64,000 nt of DNA from contig JAQFVV010000257.1 in NCBI GenBank assembly GCA_028023455.1, forward strand, positions 992,001-1,056,000, written 5' to 3'. A program made the position numbers and the translations under genes. The notes below the pieces were generated by a model. That model had not been told where the DNA came from. It made no database searches and saw only the letters and a list, made by a program, of their open reading frames with translations. This document shows, piece after piece, positions 11,120 through 23,500 of the stretch. Within the stretch, counting starts at the first letter, position 1. Every line of letters begins with the position of its first letter. The DNA comes from Epiperipatus broadwayi. Taxonomy: Eukaryota > Onychophora > Udeonychophora > Euonychophora > Peripatidae.

Positions 11120-11975
11120 ACAGATATCTTAATTTTAATTCTCATCATCATCCCACACAAATTTTTTCTGTAGTAAAAAATCTTTTGACTAGAGCTTATA
11201 ATTTATCTTATAAAGAACATCTTAGTTAAGAAATATAACTTACAAAAAATATTCTATTTTCTAATAATTATAATAAAAACATCATATGTAAGGCTTTACA
11301 TAACATTAATACTAAAAAGAAAAAAAAATGGTATAATTGACAATTTTTCTTTTAACTGAGTAATTTTACCTTATATTAAAGGGATTACTGATAAAATCAA
11401 TAGAAATCTATCTTGTTTTAATATAAAGACTACTTTTTCTATTGGCAAAAAAATTGGTGATTTTTTGTATAAACCTAAAGACAGAATATTGTTGGAACAT
11501 CAAGAAGTTTATGAAATTCCATATTTGCAGTGCTCAAGAAGCTATGTGAATCAGTTTAATAGATGAATAAATGTCAGAATTAAGGAACATAGAAATGCTT
11601 TTAGTCAAAAAATTAGCACATTAGTTTTTACTTCCCATTTTTTAGAAATTGGTCGCAAACCTGATTTTGACAATACAAAAATGCTAATTTGGAAAGATAT
11701 GATTTAAGAACCATGAGAGAGTCAATTGAAATATTAAAGAGACCTACTGATTTAAGTAGGGCTGAAAAAGCACAACGTATTCCAGCTATGTGGAAACTTC
11801 TCATTTTATCTAATATTAACTTTAAATTAATAGGTGAAAAAACTGAGGGAAATAAACATTTTGATAAGCCTCATATTGTGAATGCTGAACTACTTCAAGT
11901 TGAATCTCATTTCTCATCTTGTACTGAGTCATGTTATTGTTTGAGATCTAACAATTTTTCTTTCAAAAGTTACCC

Positions 11976-12015
11976 TTGATAATGGCAGTTGCTAGTCTGT
12001 CAAAATATTGGATTG
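11976..12015 (+). ncRNA. Decayed hammerhead-like motif in PLE 3' end
   Basis: Begins TTGATAATGGCAG at the ORF stop (TGA 11977-11979) and continues ...CTGTCAAAATATTGG. It aligns with the 15366-15400 motif (TTGATAATGACTAC...GTAGTTGAAACGTTG), with GAAAC eroded to CAAAA. TTGATAA differs from CUGANGA at core positions 3 and 8 together (C to U, G to A), which would keep a Watson-Crick pair there. Confidence 0.4.
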
Positions 12016-12062
12016 TAATGCAAAATAATACATGGTTTATTCCCAAAAATAACAATTTATCT

Positions 12063-12081
12063 ACATATATATATATATATG
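12063..12081. repeat. (TA)n tract ending the plus-strand PLE
   Basis: A short TA run downstream of the PLE tail, mirroring the TA tract at 10632-10662 beyond the opposite PLE. Confidence 0.85.
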
Positions 12082-12264
12082 CCAATATTGCTGTGACAAG
12101 ATACATATTGTCTCCACTACCTAAAATAAAATAAAGCAATATGAGATAAATGTACATATGCATACAATGATCGAATATCTAATGTAAAAATTATTTGTCC
12201 ATAATGTTGTTATAGATATATACTTAATATAATAATCAATCTAAATAAAATTGAAACAATCAGC

Positions 12265-12430
12265 TATAAAACTTTTTATCTTGAAAAGGTCTCAATACGA
12301 GATGAAAGCCAGGTTGATAATTAAAAAAATTGTAAATATAATTAGTATATAAAACTTTATATCTTGTGAAAGTCTTAATAAGAGAAGGAAGCTGAGTTGA
12401 TAATTAAATAATTATAAATATAATTAATTG
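12265..12430. repeat. Diverged tandem duplication, 83-bp unit
   Basis: The unit beginning TATAAAACTTTTTATCTTG at 12265 repeats at 12348 (TATAAAACTTTATATCTTG). Both run through GTTGATAATTAAA...TAAATATAATTA. Several substitutions separate them. Confidence 0.8.
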
Positions 12431-13833
12431 TTTGTTTTAATTAAATATTATATTTTTAAAGATTTTAAATTATATTTTTATATATATTTTAAAATAAATG
12501 TTTATTATTTTTTTGTATTTATTTGTATTTTTTGCTATAATTTTTTTTTAATTTTTATTTATTATTGTTATTTTTATTGAAAAAAAATCGAATGCTTTTA
12601 TAAAGTATCAATAATATAAATATATTTTTTAACACCCTGTCAACAGCTTATGTATAAATAGATCAAAATAATTTTTTTTAAAATGAAAATAAATGATATA
12701 GAAAACAGAATATATATATGCTAAATGTATATAGAACAATAGTAATCAATAACACTGAAATAAAAAAACAATTGTTGCTTCATTTTTATTAAATAATACT
12801 AATTTTCTATAATCAATTTATACCTTTTTCTTTATGTATATATGATATACAAAATTATATATATCATTAAAATATTGTTTATTTAAATAATACAAAATAT
12901 TTAGAAATACTACTAATAATAATTTTGCTCTATGTTGTGGGTAATTATTATATTTGAAACACTTCCTCAATAATGTCTAAATATAAATAAATGCAAAACG
13001 ACAATATTTATCAGGATAATTATTTCGTATAAGTATTGATTTTTTCAATCAATGCTACACTACCAAGAGGATATTTTCTATTCATAAAAATAATTAAATA
13101 TGAAAAAGTGCTATCAGTTGAGATCAAAATAATTTGATTTAAAATATTAATACGTACATATATATATATTGTAATGGTATGCCCCCTCTCAACAAGATAA
13201 GTTAAGGCAGTCGCATCTCACTATAGTCAGATTTAAGGTCTTCATATAGGATGCCATGAATGATGTGATTTAATTTTGATATAAAACTATATTTGTTCCT
13301 AATAACTAATTTATTATTTTTTTAAAAAAAAAAATATATCTAAACCACATCAAATCACTTTTCACCTTAATTAACTTTACCGTTATGCTCAGATTTCGAA
13401 CTCAGGGAAGTTTAACACTTTACTCTCTTCAGGGGTTCCTATCAATATTTTAAAGTAATATTAATAACGAATCTCATCAACTATTTAATTCAAATAAAAC
13501 ATCATTGAAGACTTCATTTAATATAAAAAAACATAATTATTTATTTAACAATTAAATAATTTAAATTTTACAATATATATAAAAATATTTATATATCTAC
13601 CTCCTTATATTAAAAATATAAACATTCTCTTTGCTTACAGTAGATATATTTTCTAAACCTATAACACTACATGATTTTACAATGTATATAAAATATAAGT
13701 ATCCTTCGAAGACGCAGTTTTTTGATTCCTTTGTTGTTAAACATTAAAGAGAATAATATTAGGATATCCTAAGTTGACATTTAGTTTCCTCTTTATATTC
13801 ATCTTCTTAATACAAAGTTCATTCATTAACATT

Positions 13834-13927
13834 TATAATTCCATTTTGAAGATCTAATTTTTTTATAATTTTAAGGCATTCATAATTCCATTTTGAAGAT
13901 CTAATTTCTTTATAATTTTAAGGCATT
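13834..13927. repeat. Tandem duplication, 47-bp unit
   Basis: Two adjacent copies of ATAATTCCATTTTGAAGATC...TTTTAAGGCATT, nearly identical, so fairly recent. Confidence 0.9.
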
Positions 13928-14596
13928 CAGCAAACAATGTTATTCCCACATATATATTTGATTAGACAAGTGCATTTTATCTATCCCATGATAAATATTT
14001 GTGTTCTAGCCACTTTGCATTTTCTTTATAATGTAAAGTACATTACATTTGAATGAAGTTTTTATAAACATGTTCTTTTTTTTAAGATGCTGTTTAGATT
14101 TTAAAACGTAATTCAAACAATTTTTTATAGAACACAAAATATATATTTAGATTACTTTCTTTGAACAAATATAAGAAATTTCTTCTAATGAGTACTCAAT
14201 TGTTCAAAATATAAACTTCAACTTACACTATTCTTTGAAATCAAACATAGTAGAAGTTTTTATGAGGGCATAGCTGAAATAAATATAATATTTAGTCTTC
14301 TAATAAAAAGAAAAGAATTAATATATCATGTCTTGCTCCATCAGCTCGCTGAAGCATACGCATTCTCATTGTTGCAATAACAATTAGATATTAAAACACT
14401 AAGTTAATTTCATTTCCTTTAATTTGATAAACTGTGAACCCAGAGGTCATTTATCACCTTGTCAACAGTCTTTTGTCAACAACGTCATTTTTCATTTTAA
14501 AGAATGAAAAATAGTAACTTAACAAGTTATATATTTATTTTCATAAGTATAATAATAATGTAAATATAATCTATACATATTGATTACATGTATGGA

Positions 14597-14617
14597 TGAG
14601 TATATATATATACTCCT

Positions 14618-14676
<59 letters not shown>

Positions 14677-14724
14677 AAACTGTAAATATATATATATATA
14701 TATATATATATTTACAGTTTGGAT
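14597..14724. repeat. TA tracts forming a TA-cored palindrome
   Basis: A TA run of ~70 bp (about 14603-14673) is followed by ATCCAAACTGTAAATATA (14673-14690), a TA core, and the reverse complement TATATTTACAGTTTGGAT (14707-14724). The unit 14673-14724 could extrude as a cruciform. Confidence 0.9.
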
Positions 14725-15342
14725 CAGAGCTTTAGAATATGTATGATAAATATATTGAAAATTAAAATTTAAAAGAATTTATTTACATTCTTTACATATA
14801 TAATTAAAAAAATCTTTTAATACTTCAAAACTCTGTTAATTGAAGATAACTATGATTTTTTTGTGTCATATACATTTTGATAATATTAAAGAAGGTTAGA
14901 AGAATATAAGAAACTTTAATAAAAAATTACATTTTTTTTTTTGTAATTTAGCAATAAAAAATTTTGCATTATCTCAATGCCAATATGCTTAACATGACAC
15001 ATTATAATGAAAATCAGACAAATAAACTAAATTTGGAATTAGACAATTCCTATAATTCTTAAAATATTGGAAAAAAAAGTTAACTAAAATTTGATAAAAT
15101 TGGTAATTGAAATACATTAAGATTACATTTAATGTTCTTGATATTTTTTTTTATAAGTTGTATATAGATTATTAAAATTAATTAAATATTTTGATGCTTT
15201 TGTAATTAATTTTATTTAACGATTTATATAATTATATACACATCTTTTCACTTCTTTTTCTTTTTAAATTATAGCTCCATGATAATAAATATATAAATTC
15301 AACATTCCTTTTCTTTTTAAAACTTGTTTTTATTCCAACTAT
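14725..15342. other. AT-rich intergenic DNA, nothing recognised
   Basis: No frame, RNA or repeat family recognised. Short poly-A and poly-T runs only. Confidence 0.5.
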
Positions 15343-15402
15343 AATTTTCTTTCTCCTTCCAATACAACGTTTCAACTACATTCTGTAGTCATTATCAAGT
15401 TT
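15343..15402 (-). mobile_element. Orphan PLE 3' tail with hammerhead-like motif
   Basis: On the minus strand, plus 15366-15400 reads TTGATAATGACTAC, AGAAT, GTAGTTGAAACGTTG. That is a TTGATAA core, a helix II of ACTAC/GTAGT, then GAAAC-GTT. The same order is seen at the end of the PLE ORF at 11976-12011 and in the inverted tails at 58546-58576 and 58700-58735. No PLE coding sequence adjoins it, so it is a very short 5'-truncated insertion or a decayed remnant. Confidence 0.5.
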
Positions 15403-15410
15403 CCTTAAAA

Positions 15411-16150
15411 AATAATAATAATAATAAAATAAATAAATAAAAATAAAAAACAAAAATAATAACACAAATAAATAAAATATTAATACATTCCAAATATATA
15501 TTCAATTAAAACCATAATATTATTATAATCTACAAATACAATTTATATATGTATTCATGCAATAACTGTTTTTTATAATGATCTAATTTTTTTTTGTGAT
15601 TCATTCAATGTTTTTATATTTTATTAAATTTATTATTTTGTTTTGCTATTATTAATTATTTTCATTATATTTTTGTAAATAGTATATAGATATTATCTTA
15701 TAAGCTATTTTAATAGTCATATAAACTAAAATTATTATTATCAATATTTTTAATGGTGGATGGATGGTTAAATAGATAATTAAATAGATAGGTAAATAAT
15801 AATTTTTATTATCAATAAAAGAAAAAAATGTTCAACTGTTTTTAAAATAAATGATATAGTTCAGCATTTTCTGTTCTTGTACTATACCTTATACATAAAA
15901 ATAATATAGTTTGACAAAAATAAAATACATGTACATTGAATATTAAATAAAGTGGTATAAAGATAGTGAAATAAAAAACAAACAATATATATATATATAT
16001 ATAATTATTCAAACAATACAATAATTAATACAGACATTGATTAATAATTTACATATATATATATATATATTGTGCCATTACAATTTAGTCATTAGCTAAA
16101 TTTATAGTAATGTGCATGAGAGAAAATAAACAAAAATCATCATCACATTT
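15411..16150. other. AT-rich DNA with simple repeats
   Basis: Contains an (ATA/AAAT)n run at 15410-15450 and TA tracts near 15985-16004 and 16054-16071. No gene seen. Confidence 0.5.
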
Positions 16151-16280
16151 TTTATATAAAAAAGGAAGCTGTAGGGCATCCAAGTTCAAACCCTACAAGA
16201 TCCAGTTCTAAAAGCTTTAGATAGAAAGAGAGTGGGTCAACAATTAATATTGTTTGTGTGTTAATAGAAAGGTAATACAC
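16151..16280 (+). mobile_element. Possible SINE fragment with B-box
   Basis: AAGTTCAAACCCT (about 16180-16192) fits a Pol III B box, preceded by GCTGTAGGGCATCC. The segment is less AT-rich than its flanks. No A box and no second copy in this window, so the call is tentative. Confidence 0.3.
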
Positions 16281-18955
16281 ACATTTAAACTATTCAATTT
16301 TTAATTTTTCTGTAAAAAGCAAAGTTATAACGCATACGTATAGGCAGTGTATGTGTAAGCTATTGATTGTTTTATATTTCAGATATTTAACTTTCTTTAA
16401 AAACTAACCTATGCTTGATCAATTCTAATATCTTAGTCTGTTTCTATTTTGCTTTTCTATAATTGTAAGTGGGAATTGAAAAAGTCACAGATTTAATTTT
16501 AAATATTAGGGTTATAATTACTAAGCTAGCAATTATATTATTTAATGTCAGTTTATGAATGATGTGAAATGATAAAGTATGTGTGTACATTACTTACAGA
16601 AATTTACATTTATTAAATATTGAAAGAAAAAGAAGGGTTAAATCTGTCAAATTATTTTTTTTTACAATTTTATGTTAAAAGAGGAAATCTGTTGAATCAG
16701 ATATCTATTTTTGTAGCAATTTTGTTTTTGTAAATGATTGTTTGTCACTTTGGGAGCTCAAGCTGGGTGGGAACTCTAATTATGAAATTGTCTTATCTTA
16801 AGATTAGAGAAAAGAAACTCCAATTTTTAGATATTACAGATATAGGTGAAAAAGGATTAAGTCTATTTTTTTTAAGACAAAAGTGTCTGAAAACCAGGTG
16901 TGTGATTTTTTTTGGGTTGGTCAAAAATAGCAATTCACACTATCACCCTAATTGGGTGAGTTGACTCAAAAATTGGATATAAAAGTAGTCTGGAAAATCA
17001 GTTGAGTGATTAGATTAGATTATTGTTATTATAATATATTGTGAGAGAGACTTTTTAAAAAAATATTGAAACTAAAGCAGACAAGCATTTTAGTTCTGCT
17101 AGATAGTTTTTTTTAAAATCATTTTTTTAATGAAGTTTTGAATGTTGAAAATATAAGAAATGACGGGGTAGAAAAATTATATATGTGTCCCATCAAGAGC
17201 TGCAGATCATATAGGAAAGAAAAGATGTCTTGTCTGAAAAATAATATTCTACACCTTTCAACTGACCAGAGAAATAAGATGTTTTTAAATAGAAAGAAGA
17301 AATCATTCACCTGCATTCGAAGATCAGAAAGATGAATTAATCTACTGATAAATATTAATCATCAAGTCCAATTAATTGTTCCAGCAACTGAGTTTAAAAC
17401 CCAGGAAATTTATAAATGTGAAAACAACTGCTGTATTTCATCCACTAAAAGAATCATGCTTGACAGGAAGAGAAGAAAAATTAATATAAAGATTTCCAAA
17501 TTGTCCACTAAAGCAAATAACCTCAATAGGATCATCATCATCAAATAATTATACACTTTAAGAAAGAGATTGTTCCAAAGAAACATGGAAATTGTTGCTG
17601 CCAAAGATAGACATTAAACAAGAGAAATTTGACTCATTAGAAGTCGCTACAAAGAACTGGTAGTATAAACATTTTTTTTTGATATATTCTCTTTATGATA
17701 GCAGAGTCTTAATAAACTTTTAGCAATAAAGTGGTATAGTTTATTTAAAGAACTTTTAAAGACAATTCAGATCAATTAAAAACAATAATTTCTTACTAAT
17801 AATAGCCTTGAGCTCCATAAATGATCTTGAATGTATCAAAATTATTTGTTTATTAATTTACAGTTATGAAATATTAAAGTGTAAAATAATTTTTTGTATT
17901 ATTATTTTGGTTTTAAATAATATTTTGTTATTATGGGATAAAACATGCACATACATAATGGTATTTTTATATGTGTATAATTGCGAGTGAATATGAAGTA
18001 ATAAGTAGTATTAAAATATTAGATTATTTTGTTTCAAGTTAAAGTATAGCATTTCAGAGGTATAAGAGAGGGGGAGAAAATAATTAAAACTTGTTTCTAA
18101 AACTTGCTCTTTCCAATTTTACTAACATTTATTTTTGTCATTCTACTTACATGTTAGATTTATAGGGTATGTGTGCCAATGAGTGAATATTTTTTTTTAT
18201 ATGAAATACTTTTCTTGTGGATGGAACATTTTAACAAATTGGTTACCAATTTAATACAATATACTTTTGAAATACATTTAGGGGAAAGGGGGAAGAATTT
18301 AAAATTTAATGTTATGATTTTAAAACAGTCGATTATGATTATTGTTGTTATTGTTAATATAAATTTTCCTGTAAATATAGAAATTTTTATGTATATGTTA
18401 GAAATGCAGTAATAAATATTAGTTTATGTTATTAAACGAGGCGTATATATTTCATTAAGAGTAGTCTTTAATAAGTGTGATCATTCATCATCAATGGTTG
18501 AATATTATTTGTTTAAGATATGATTAAATATGCTAAGATTAACAATAATTATGAATTTCTTTATAAAAATTAGGTTTTATGTTTAGGCTTAGTTCTCATT
18601 ATCGTTATCATTATCATCATTGTCATCATCACGTTTAATTAATGAGCTGTTTAAATGTTCAAAGGCCATAAATAAATATTGATTTCATAATATTTAGTGA
18701 TTTTTTAGTAATATTATAACCACCATTCCATCATCTATTTCATGCAAAGATGAGTGAATTGCCATCCTAAATTAATAGTAATCTGAGCTAGTAAAACTTA
18801 TAAAAAATATTGAAACACATTTGTTATGCTAAGATCTAAGAAATGATTTATGTCTAATAAATTCCACTTTAGTTTAAAGATGTTTTATGCTTACTTAGAT
18901 ATTAGTGCATATAGTGATATGGTTCTAAAAAGCAAAATCTTCCATGTTTATTAGA
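16281..18955. other. AT-rich intergenic DNA, no gene supported
   Basis: The frames at 16734-16964, 17138-17335 and 18173-18412 are short and carry no convincing domain. 17138-17335 has cysteines (YMCPIKSC) suggesting a zinc finger, but the Cys/His spacing does not fit C2H2. An imperfect ATC-rich run lies at 18597-18633. Confidence 0.45.
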
Positions 18956-18959
18956 AATA

Positions 18960-19095
18960 AAGTACCAAAAAGGGATTCAAACCCAGTACCTGTGAAAGGT
19001 TATTAGATATAACCGTGTCTCGATTCAAATAATCTAGTGGCACCCTGCTAGACCATATTCACTTGGTATTTGTTTGGATATGCCCTTAACATCAA
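18960..19095 (-). mobile_element. tRNA-derived SINE copy, minus strand
   Basis: On the minus strand a TAGCAGGGTGCC segment (A-box-like) is followed about 60 bp later by CTGGGTTTGAATCCC, an excellent B box (plus 18970-18984). Box order and spacing suit a tRNA-like SINE head. The sequence differs from family 1, so it is probably another family. It does not look like a functional tRNA because the expected stems are not evident. Confidence 0.55.
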
Positions 19096-19599
19096 ACCAA
19101 GAAATGAAAGTGGATAAAATCTACTGTCTGTATACCTGAGCAGATATTTTATTGAGTTACTAGTGTACTCACCTCACATGATTTCCATATACCTGAGTTA
19201 TAATAGTTGTTATTAATAATTTGTTTATAATTATTGATATTGTGATATCTCGAGGAATCTAATTATAGAAGTATGTTTCATTTAATCCAACGACCTTTAA
19301 TATGATTGATAACTCAGTCTGACCTTTTTGTTTAATAGCCACTACTTAGGTATTCTTCTCATAATTTAATTTAAGCTACAATGCTTTTTGTTTATTAGTT
19401 ACAAGATTTATATTTGAATCTTTTCTTAATTATTTAATACATTTGGATCGTTTGATCATCTCTATTAAGATACAATGAATACTTGAATATTTGAGATTTT
19501 AATAATATTTGGATTTTTGACAAATTCAATGATATTTTAATATATAATTGAATTTCTCTTTAATATGTTACAATGGACCTTTTGAGCTCCTTTAAATTA

Positions 19600-19640
19600 G
19601 GTTACAATATATATATTTATCTATATATATACAAAACTTT

Positions 19641-19674
<34 letters not shown>

Positions 19675-19676
19675 AC
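19600..19676. repeat. TA-rich palindrome
   Basis: An inner palindrome, ATATATACAAAA / TTTTGTATATAT (19625-19650), lies within an outer TTACAATATA...ATATTGTA pair. It resembles the TA-cored palindromes elsewhere in the window. Confidence 0.75.
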
Positions 19677-20539
19677 CCTTACTTCTCGATGTATAATATA
19701 ATTTGAAATACAACTAGCTCAATTAAATTATTATGCTTAATTAAAATTTGTATATCTATCTTTAATTTACTTTTATACTATCATATTCTAATTAAATTTA
19801 TTATCAATTATCAAAATCAATATATTTCTATAGTATGTACTAATTAAATAAGTATTTAACTAAAATCATGAGACTGTGAAGTAAAGTTACAAAGTAATAA
19901 GTAGATTTACATTGAGTCAATATCTTCCAAGACATTGTCTCAATGGCATAAGAATACTATTACCTCCTTATTAACTTACTACTACCTCTATAGCATTCTT
20001 ATGGCTTTTAAATAAAATAAACTATCTTTAATAATAATAAAATAAATAAATCTTAACTTTTAATTTTTAAAATATAATTAAATAATCTCAGGTTCTTCTA
20101 ATTATCTTAAAGTAATGATAACTCATGTAAATAAGTATGATATGGGATTTTATATCAAACCTAAATACACCTAACTTATACTAATAATCTTCCGATCTCT
20201 CAATACTAATCCTAGGGTATAACTTAGTCTTATTTATTTTGGTTATATCATCAATCATTAAATAAATAAATAATCATGTGTATATCTTTTATCTTCATAT
20301 AGTATCTTAATTTTGGAATAGATCAAAATCTTATAATTCAATAATCTGTGGCAACAAATAATATTGTATTCTTATATTATGCATTATAATAACCTTATGA
20401 CCATAATAATATTATATGTTAATGTCAATCAATTCTTATAAAATGATATCAGGAAAATATTGTGTTTATTTCTAAATAATAATAATAAATTCATATTGTG
20501 CAAATATTATGTTTGTTCAAATTATCTGCTGTCAAATGC
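19677..20539. other. AT-rich intergenic DNA, C-over-G strand bias begins
   Basis: No gene. A short inverted pair (CATAAGAATACTATTACC... and ...AGCATTCTTATGGC, about 19947-20007) is present. Plus-strand G becomes scarce from here to about 24.2 kb. Confidence 0.4.
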
Positions 20540-23500
20540 TGTGGTGCAAAATAATGAACTCGACACACTTTTAAAACAAATTAAACAAATTTATTTACAT
20601 TAACTTTGATTAAGAATTTATTTACAATATTTACAGTTCAACTTATGAAAACAAAGAAAATAAAATTAAGAAAATAATAATAATACAATATGTTTACACT
20701 ATTATTAACTCATACTCCTATAAGTAATTATACATTCTTTAAATGCTGTATTAATAACATTAAAGTATGTTTTCAAAACTCAGACTTTAAATAAATATCA
20801 GTGAACTTCAATTATTACACAGAAAAATTTATGTAAATAATCTTTATGTAGCATATGTAAACAATTAAACTTTATTAATTAAATTGCTACATCACTTAAG
20901 TATTGCTATTATTCATTTTATAATGTACTAGTATGTGTTTACTTTATTATCAGCATTACTTTAATAGCATAATATAGAAACTAATGTATCCTTGTAATGT
21001 AATAACAAATAATTGATTATAATTTTATATTTCACTTAATACAATTCATGCTATATGTTTTTATTAAATATGCATTACATATATGTACTGTTAAAATAAT
21101 AATATTTAAATTATTCATCAATTTCAAATTCATAAAGCACTATATTAGATAAATTTTATGATTCTTTTCTGTGTGAAATTATTACTTTAATCCATGTGTT
21201 ATACTACTCCTTCCTAATAAATTTCTATCTACAAAACATCCTTTAAAACTTATTTAAATTTTCCGGAAAAACAATCATCTACTTTACATAAATACTAATT
21301 ATTCCAAAACTATTTATACTTCATCATATTCAGTAAACCTTTAACTCAAACATAAACTTCTACATAAAACTTAACTTAATTTATCCAATAAAATATAATA
21401 AAATATAAACTTTGAAATCTCTTCCTAACTTTTAAATAAAATAATTACCGATATGAATAATAAATATAATTTTAATACTCCAACATAATAATAATAAAAA
21501 ATAAAAATCAAAATTTATTTACGAAAGAATCATATAATTATTTCTAAGCTTTTTATGTAATGTTGTATCATATTTATATCATAAATTCAAATTATGCATA
21601 TTTAAATAAACTGTCACTGCCAATATAATGTGTGTGTATTTTTAAAATAATCATACATCCATTCAACACTAACATATCATTCGGTTGATCTAAAGAAAAA
21701 CATATTAAATACATCAAAATTATTATTATATAATTTTACCATCAATAATGATTTAATGTACAGTCCATCTTCCAATATTCTTCGGAATTACAGCTTCATA
21801 GAATAAATTACATTTATACTTACAATCATTCTTTAACATATTACGTTTTATATTAATTATAAGATAAACTTATGCAATTAATTATTATATTACTTTAGTT
21901 ATTAATTTTAAGAAATGTACCTATCTTATTTTAAATAGATTAATATTATTTAACTTTTATATTAGATAAATAAAACAAAAATTATATTACATGACTCCAT
22001 CGATGTTTTCTTTTCCACCATAAAGTTTTTTTAAAATCCTAGGCACATATTCACTAGCACACCATTTCCTGTTTCCAGTCCATCACGTGTTTTTAAAAGT
22101 TTATGAAAACGAAAATGTTCTTTTTTAAAACCAAAACAAAAGTTAATAAAATTAAAATAGTTTATCTGATCCTGTTTTAATTCTTTCTAGAATATTATTC
22201 AAAGTTATTATTTTAAATTAGTCTTTAGTTTTATGAAAAATTATCATTTAATTATTTTTAAATTGACTTGGACGTCCACGTATCACTTGCGCATTTCTTA
22301 TCAACATATCTAGGTAAGAATAAGCTTCTTTATTTATAAACGACCTGCGTTTAAATTATTTCAATATAATAATTTTATTATATTAAGATTTTTAGCTAAT
22401 TATATTTCAATTGATTTGCCTTTAAAATCATCAACATTCAGTCTTTTAAACATAAAGACTTAACAAGGCAAGTATTTATAAAACTACTTTCATTTTTAAT
22501 ATCTTTACTTAAGATATATTTTTAAATTTATAGCTTGCAAAAATACTTTCTTCATAAGAAGTATTTTATTCTCTAAAATATCTATTTTCTAATAATCACT
22601 ATTAATTAGCTTTTAAAATTATATACTGTCCAAAATACTACTTTTCTCCATCTCGTAATTTTCCGAACTAATCCAGCGTTTGTCATATTTCTAAGGTAAA
22701 GTTTCCGATATATTTTCACTATATATGATGTTTCCATGACCATTTGCTTTGCAAATTGAGCTTTAATTTAGAGACGGTTGATTGGGAAAAATTAAATCAA
22801 CACTGCATATCTATCATTTTAAAACTTTTAGAGATTATTTATAACGACACTCTTGTAATTTTAAAAAAATGATTTTAGAGCGTCTATAAATTTACTTAGC
22901 TATTTTTCTAATAGCACAATTAACTTGAAAATTCAATCACGAAGTCCTCTCCTAACAATTGACCTGAGCTTTTATACCGGAAGAAACTTCCCATTTGATT
23001 GGTAGATTAAACAATCAACTTTGCTGGCTTATTTACATATTTACCAACAACACAAAATTAAAAATAAATAATGACTTATTTAATATTTAATATTTATTAC
23101 ATTATTACATTTTTAAAATAATTCTTATCGTTTATTTAAATCTATTAAACACTTTTAAAAAAATATATTATTCTACTTGATTTTAATTTTAACTTTTATA
23201 AGACTATTTAAAATACACTAAGTCTTTTTTTATACGTTATATTTTTAAAACAATATTTTAAAATCAGATTTAATATTCTACATTGATTTATCTTTATTTT
23301 TATCTCGTGATAACTCACGTATTATTTATAAATTTTACAACATGATTTTTTTAAAATAGTTATGCAACTTTATTAGACAACTTCCACGCATGTGTGTAAA
23401 TTTAACAAACATCTGTTCTTTTACAATAAAAGAAACGCTTCCCATAATCTAAAAATAACTAACAATTGCATTTTTAAAATAAATATTTTTAAAATAAATA

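Larger units (their letters stand above)
11165..12081 (+). mobile_element. Penelope-like element, 5'-truncated, plus strand
   Basis: A decayed PLE starting in the RT thumb region. Motifs in order: [12 protein letters not shown] (about 11170-11210), LPYIKGITDKI (about 11370-11400), KIGDFLYKPKDRI (about 11450-11495), then the GIY-YIG domain with EVYEIPYLQC (GIY box, 11508-11535) and SYVNQFNR (YIG box, 11540-11565), VRIKEHRNAF, HFLEIG and DFDNTKML. The linker 'ERYDLRTMRESIEI' (11689-11735) follows. Stops occur after SYVNQFNR and elsewhere, and a frameshift precedes the 96-codon frame at 11689-11979. The C-terminal half differs clearly from the minus-strand neighbour, so these are two subfamilies. 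Confidence 0.8.
12082..14596. other. AT-rich intergenic DNA with two tandem duplications
   Basis: No gene seen. It holds an ~83-bp diverged tandem duplication (12265-12430) and a 47-bp one (13834-13927), both listed separately. A possible B-box-like GAGTTCGAAATCT on the minus strand near 13393-13405 is too isolated to call a SINE. Confidence 0.5.

Noticed and set aside
13150-13440. Possible SINE on the minus strand (GTTCGAAATCT)
   Set aside because: Single weak B-box-like string with no A box or second copy.
17138-17335. Cysteine-containing frame suggesting a zinc finger (YMCPIKSC)
   Set aside because: C-x4-C is not followed by His at C2H2 spacing, and the downstream frame is broken without a repeat of the pattern.
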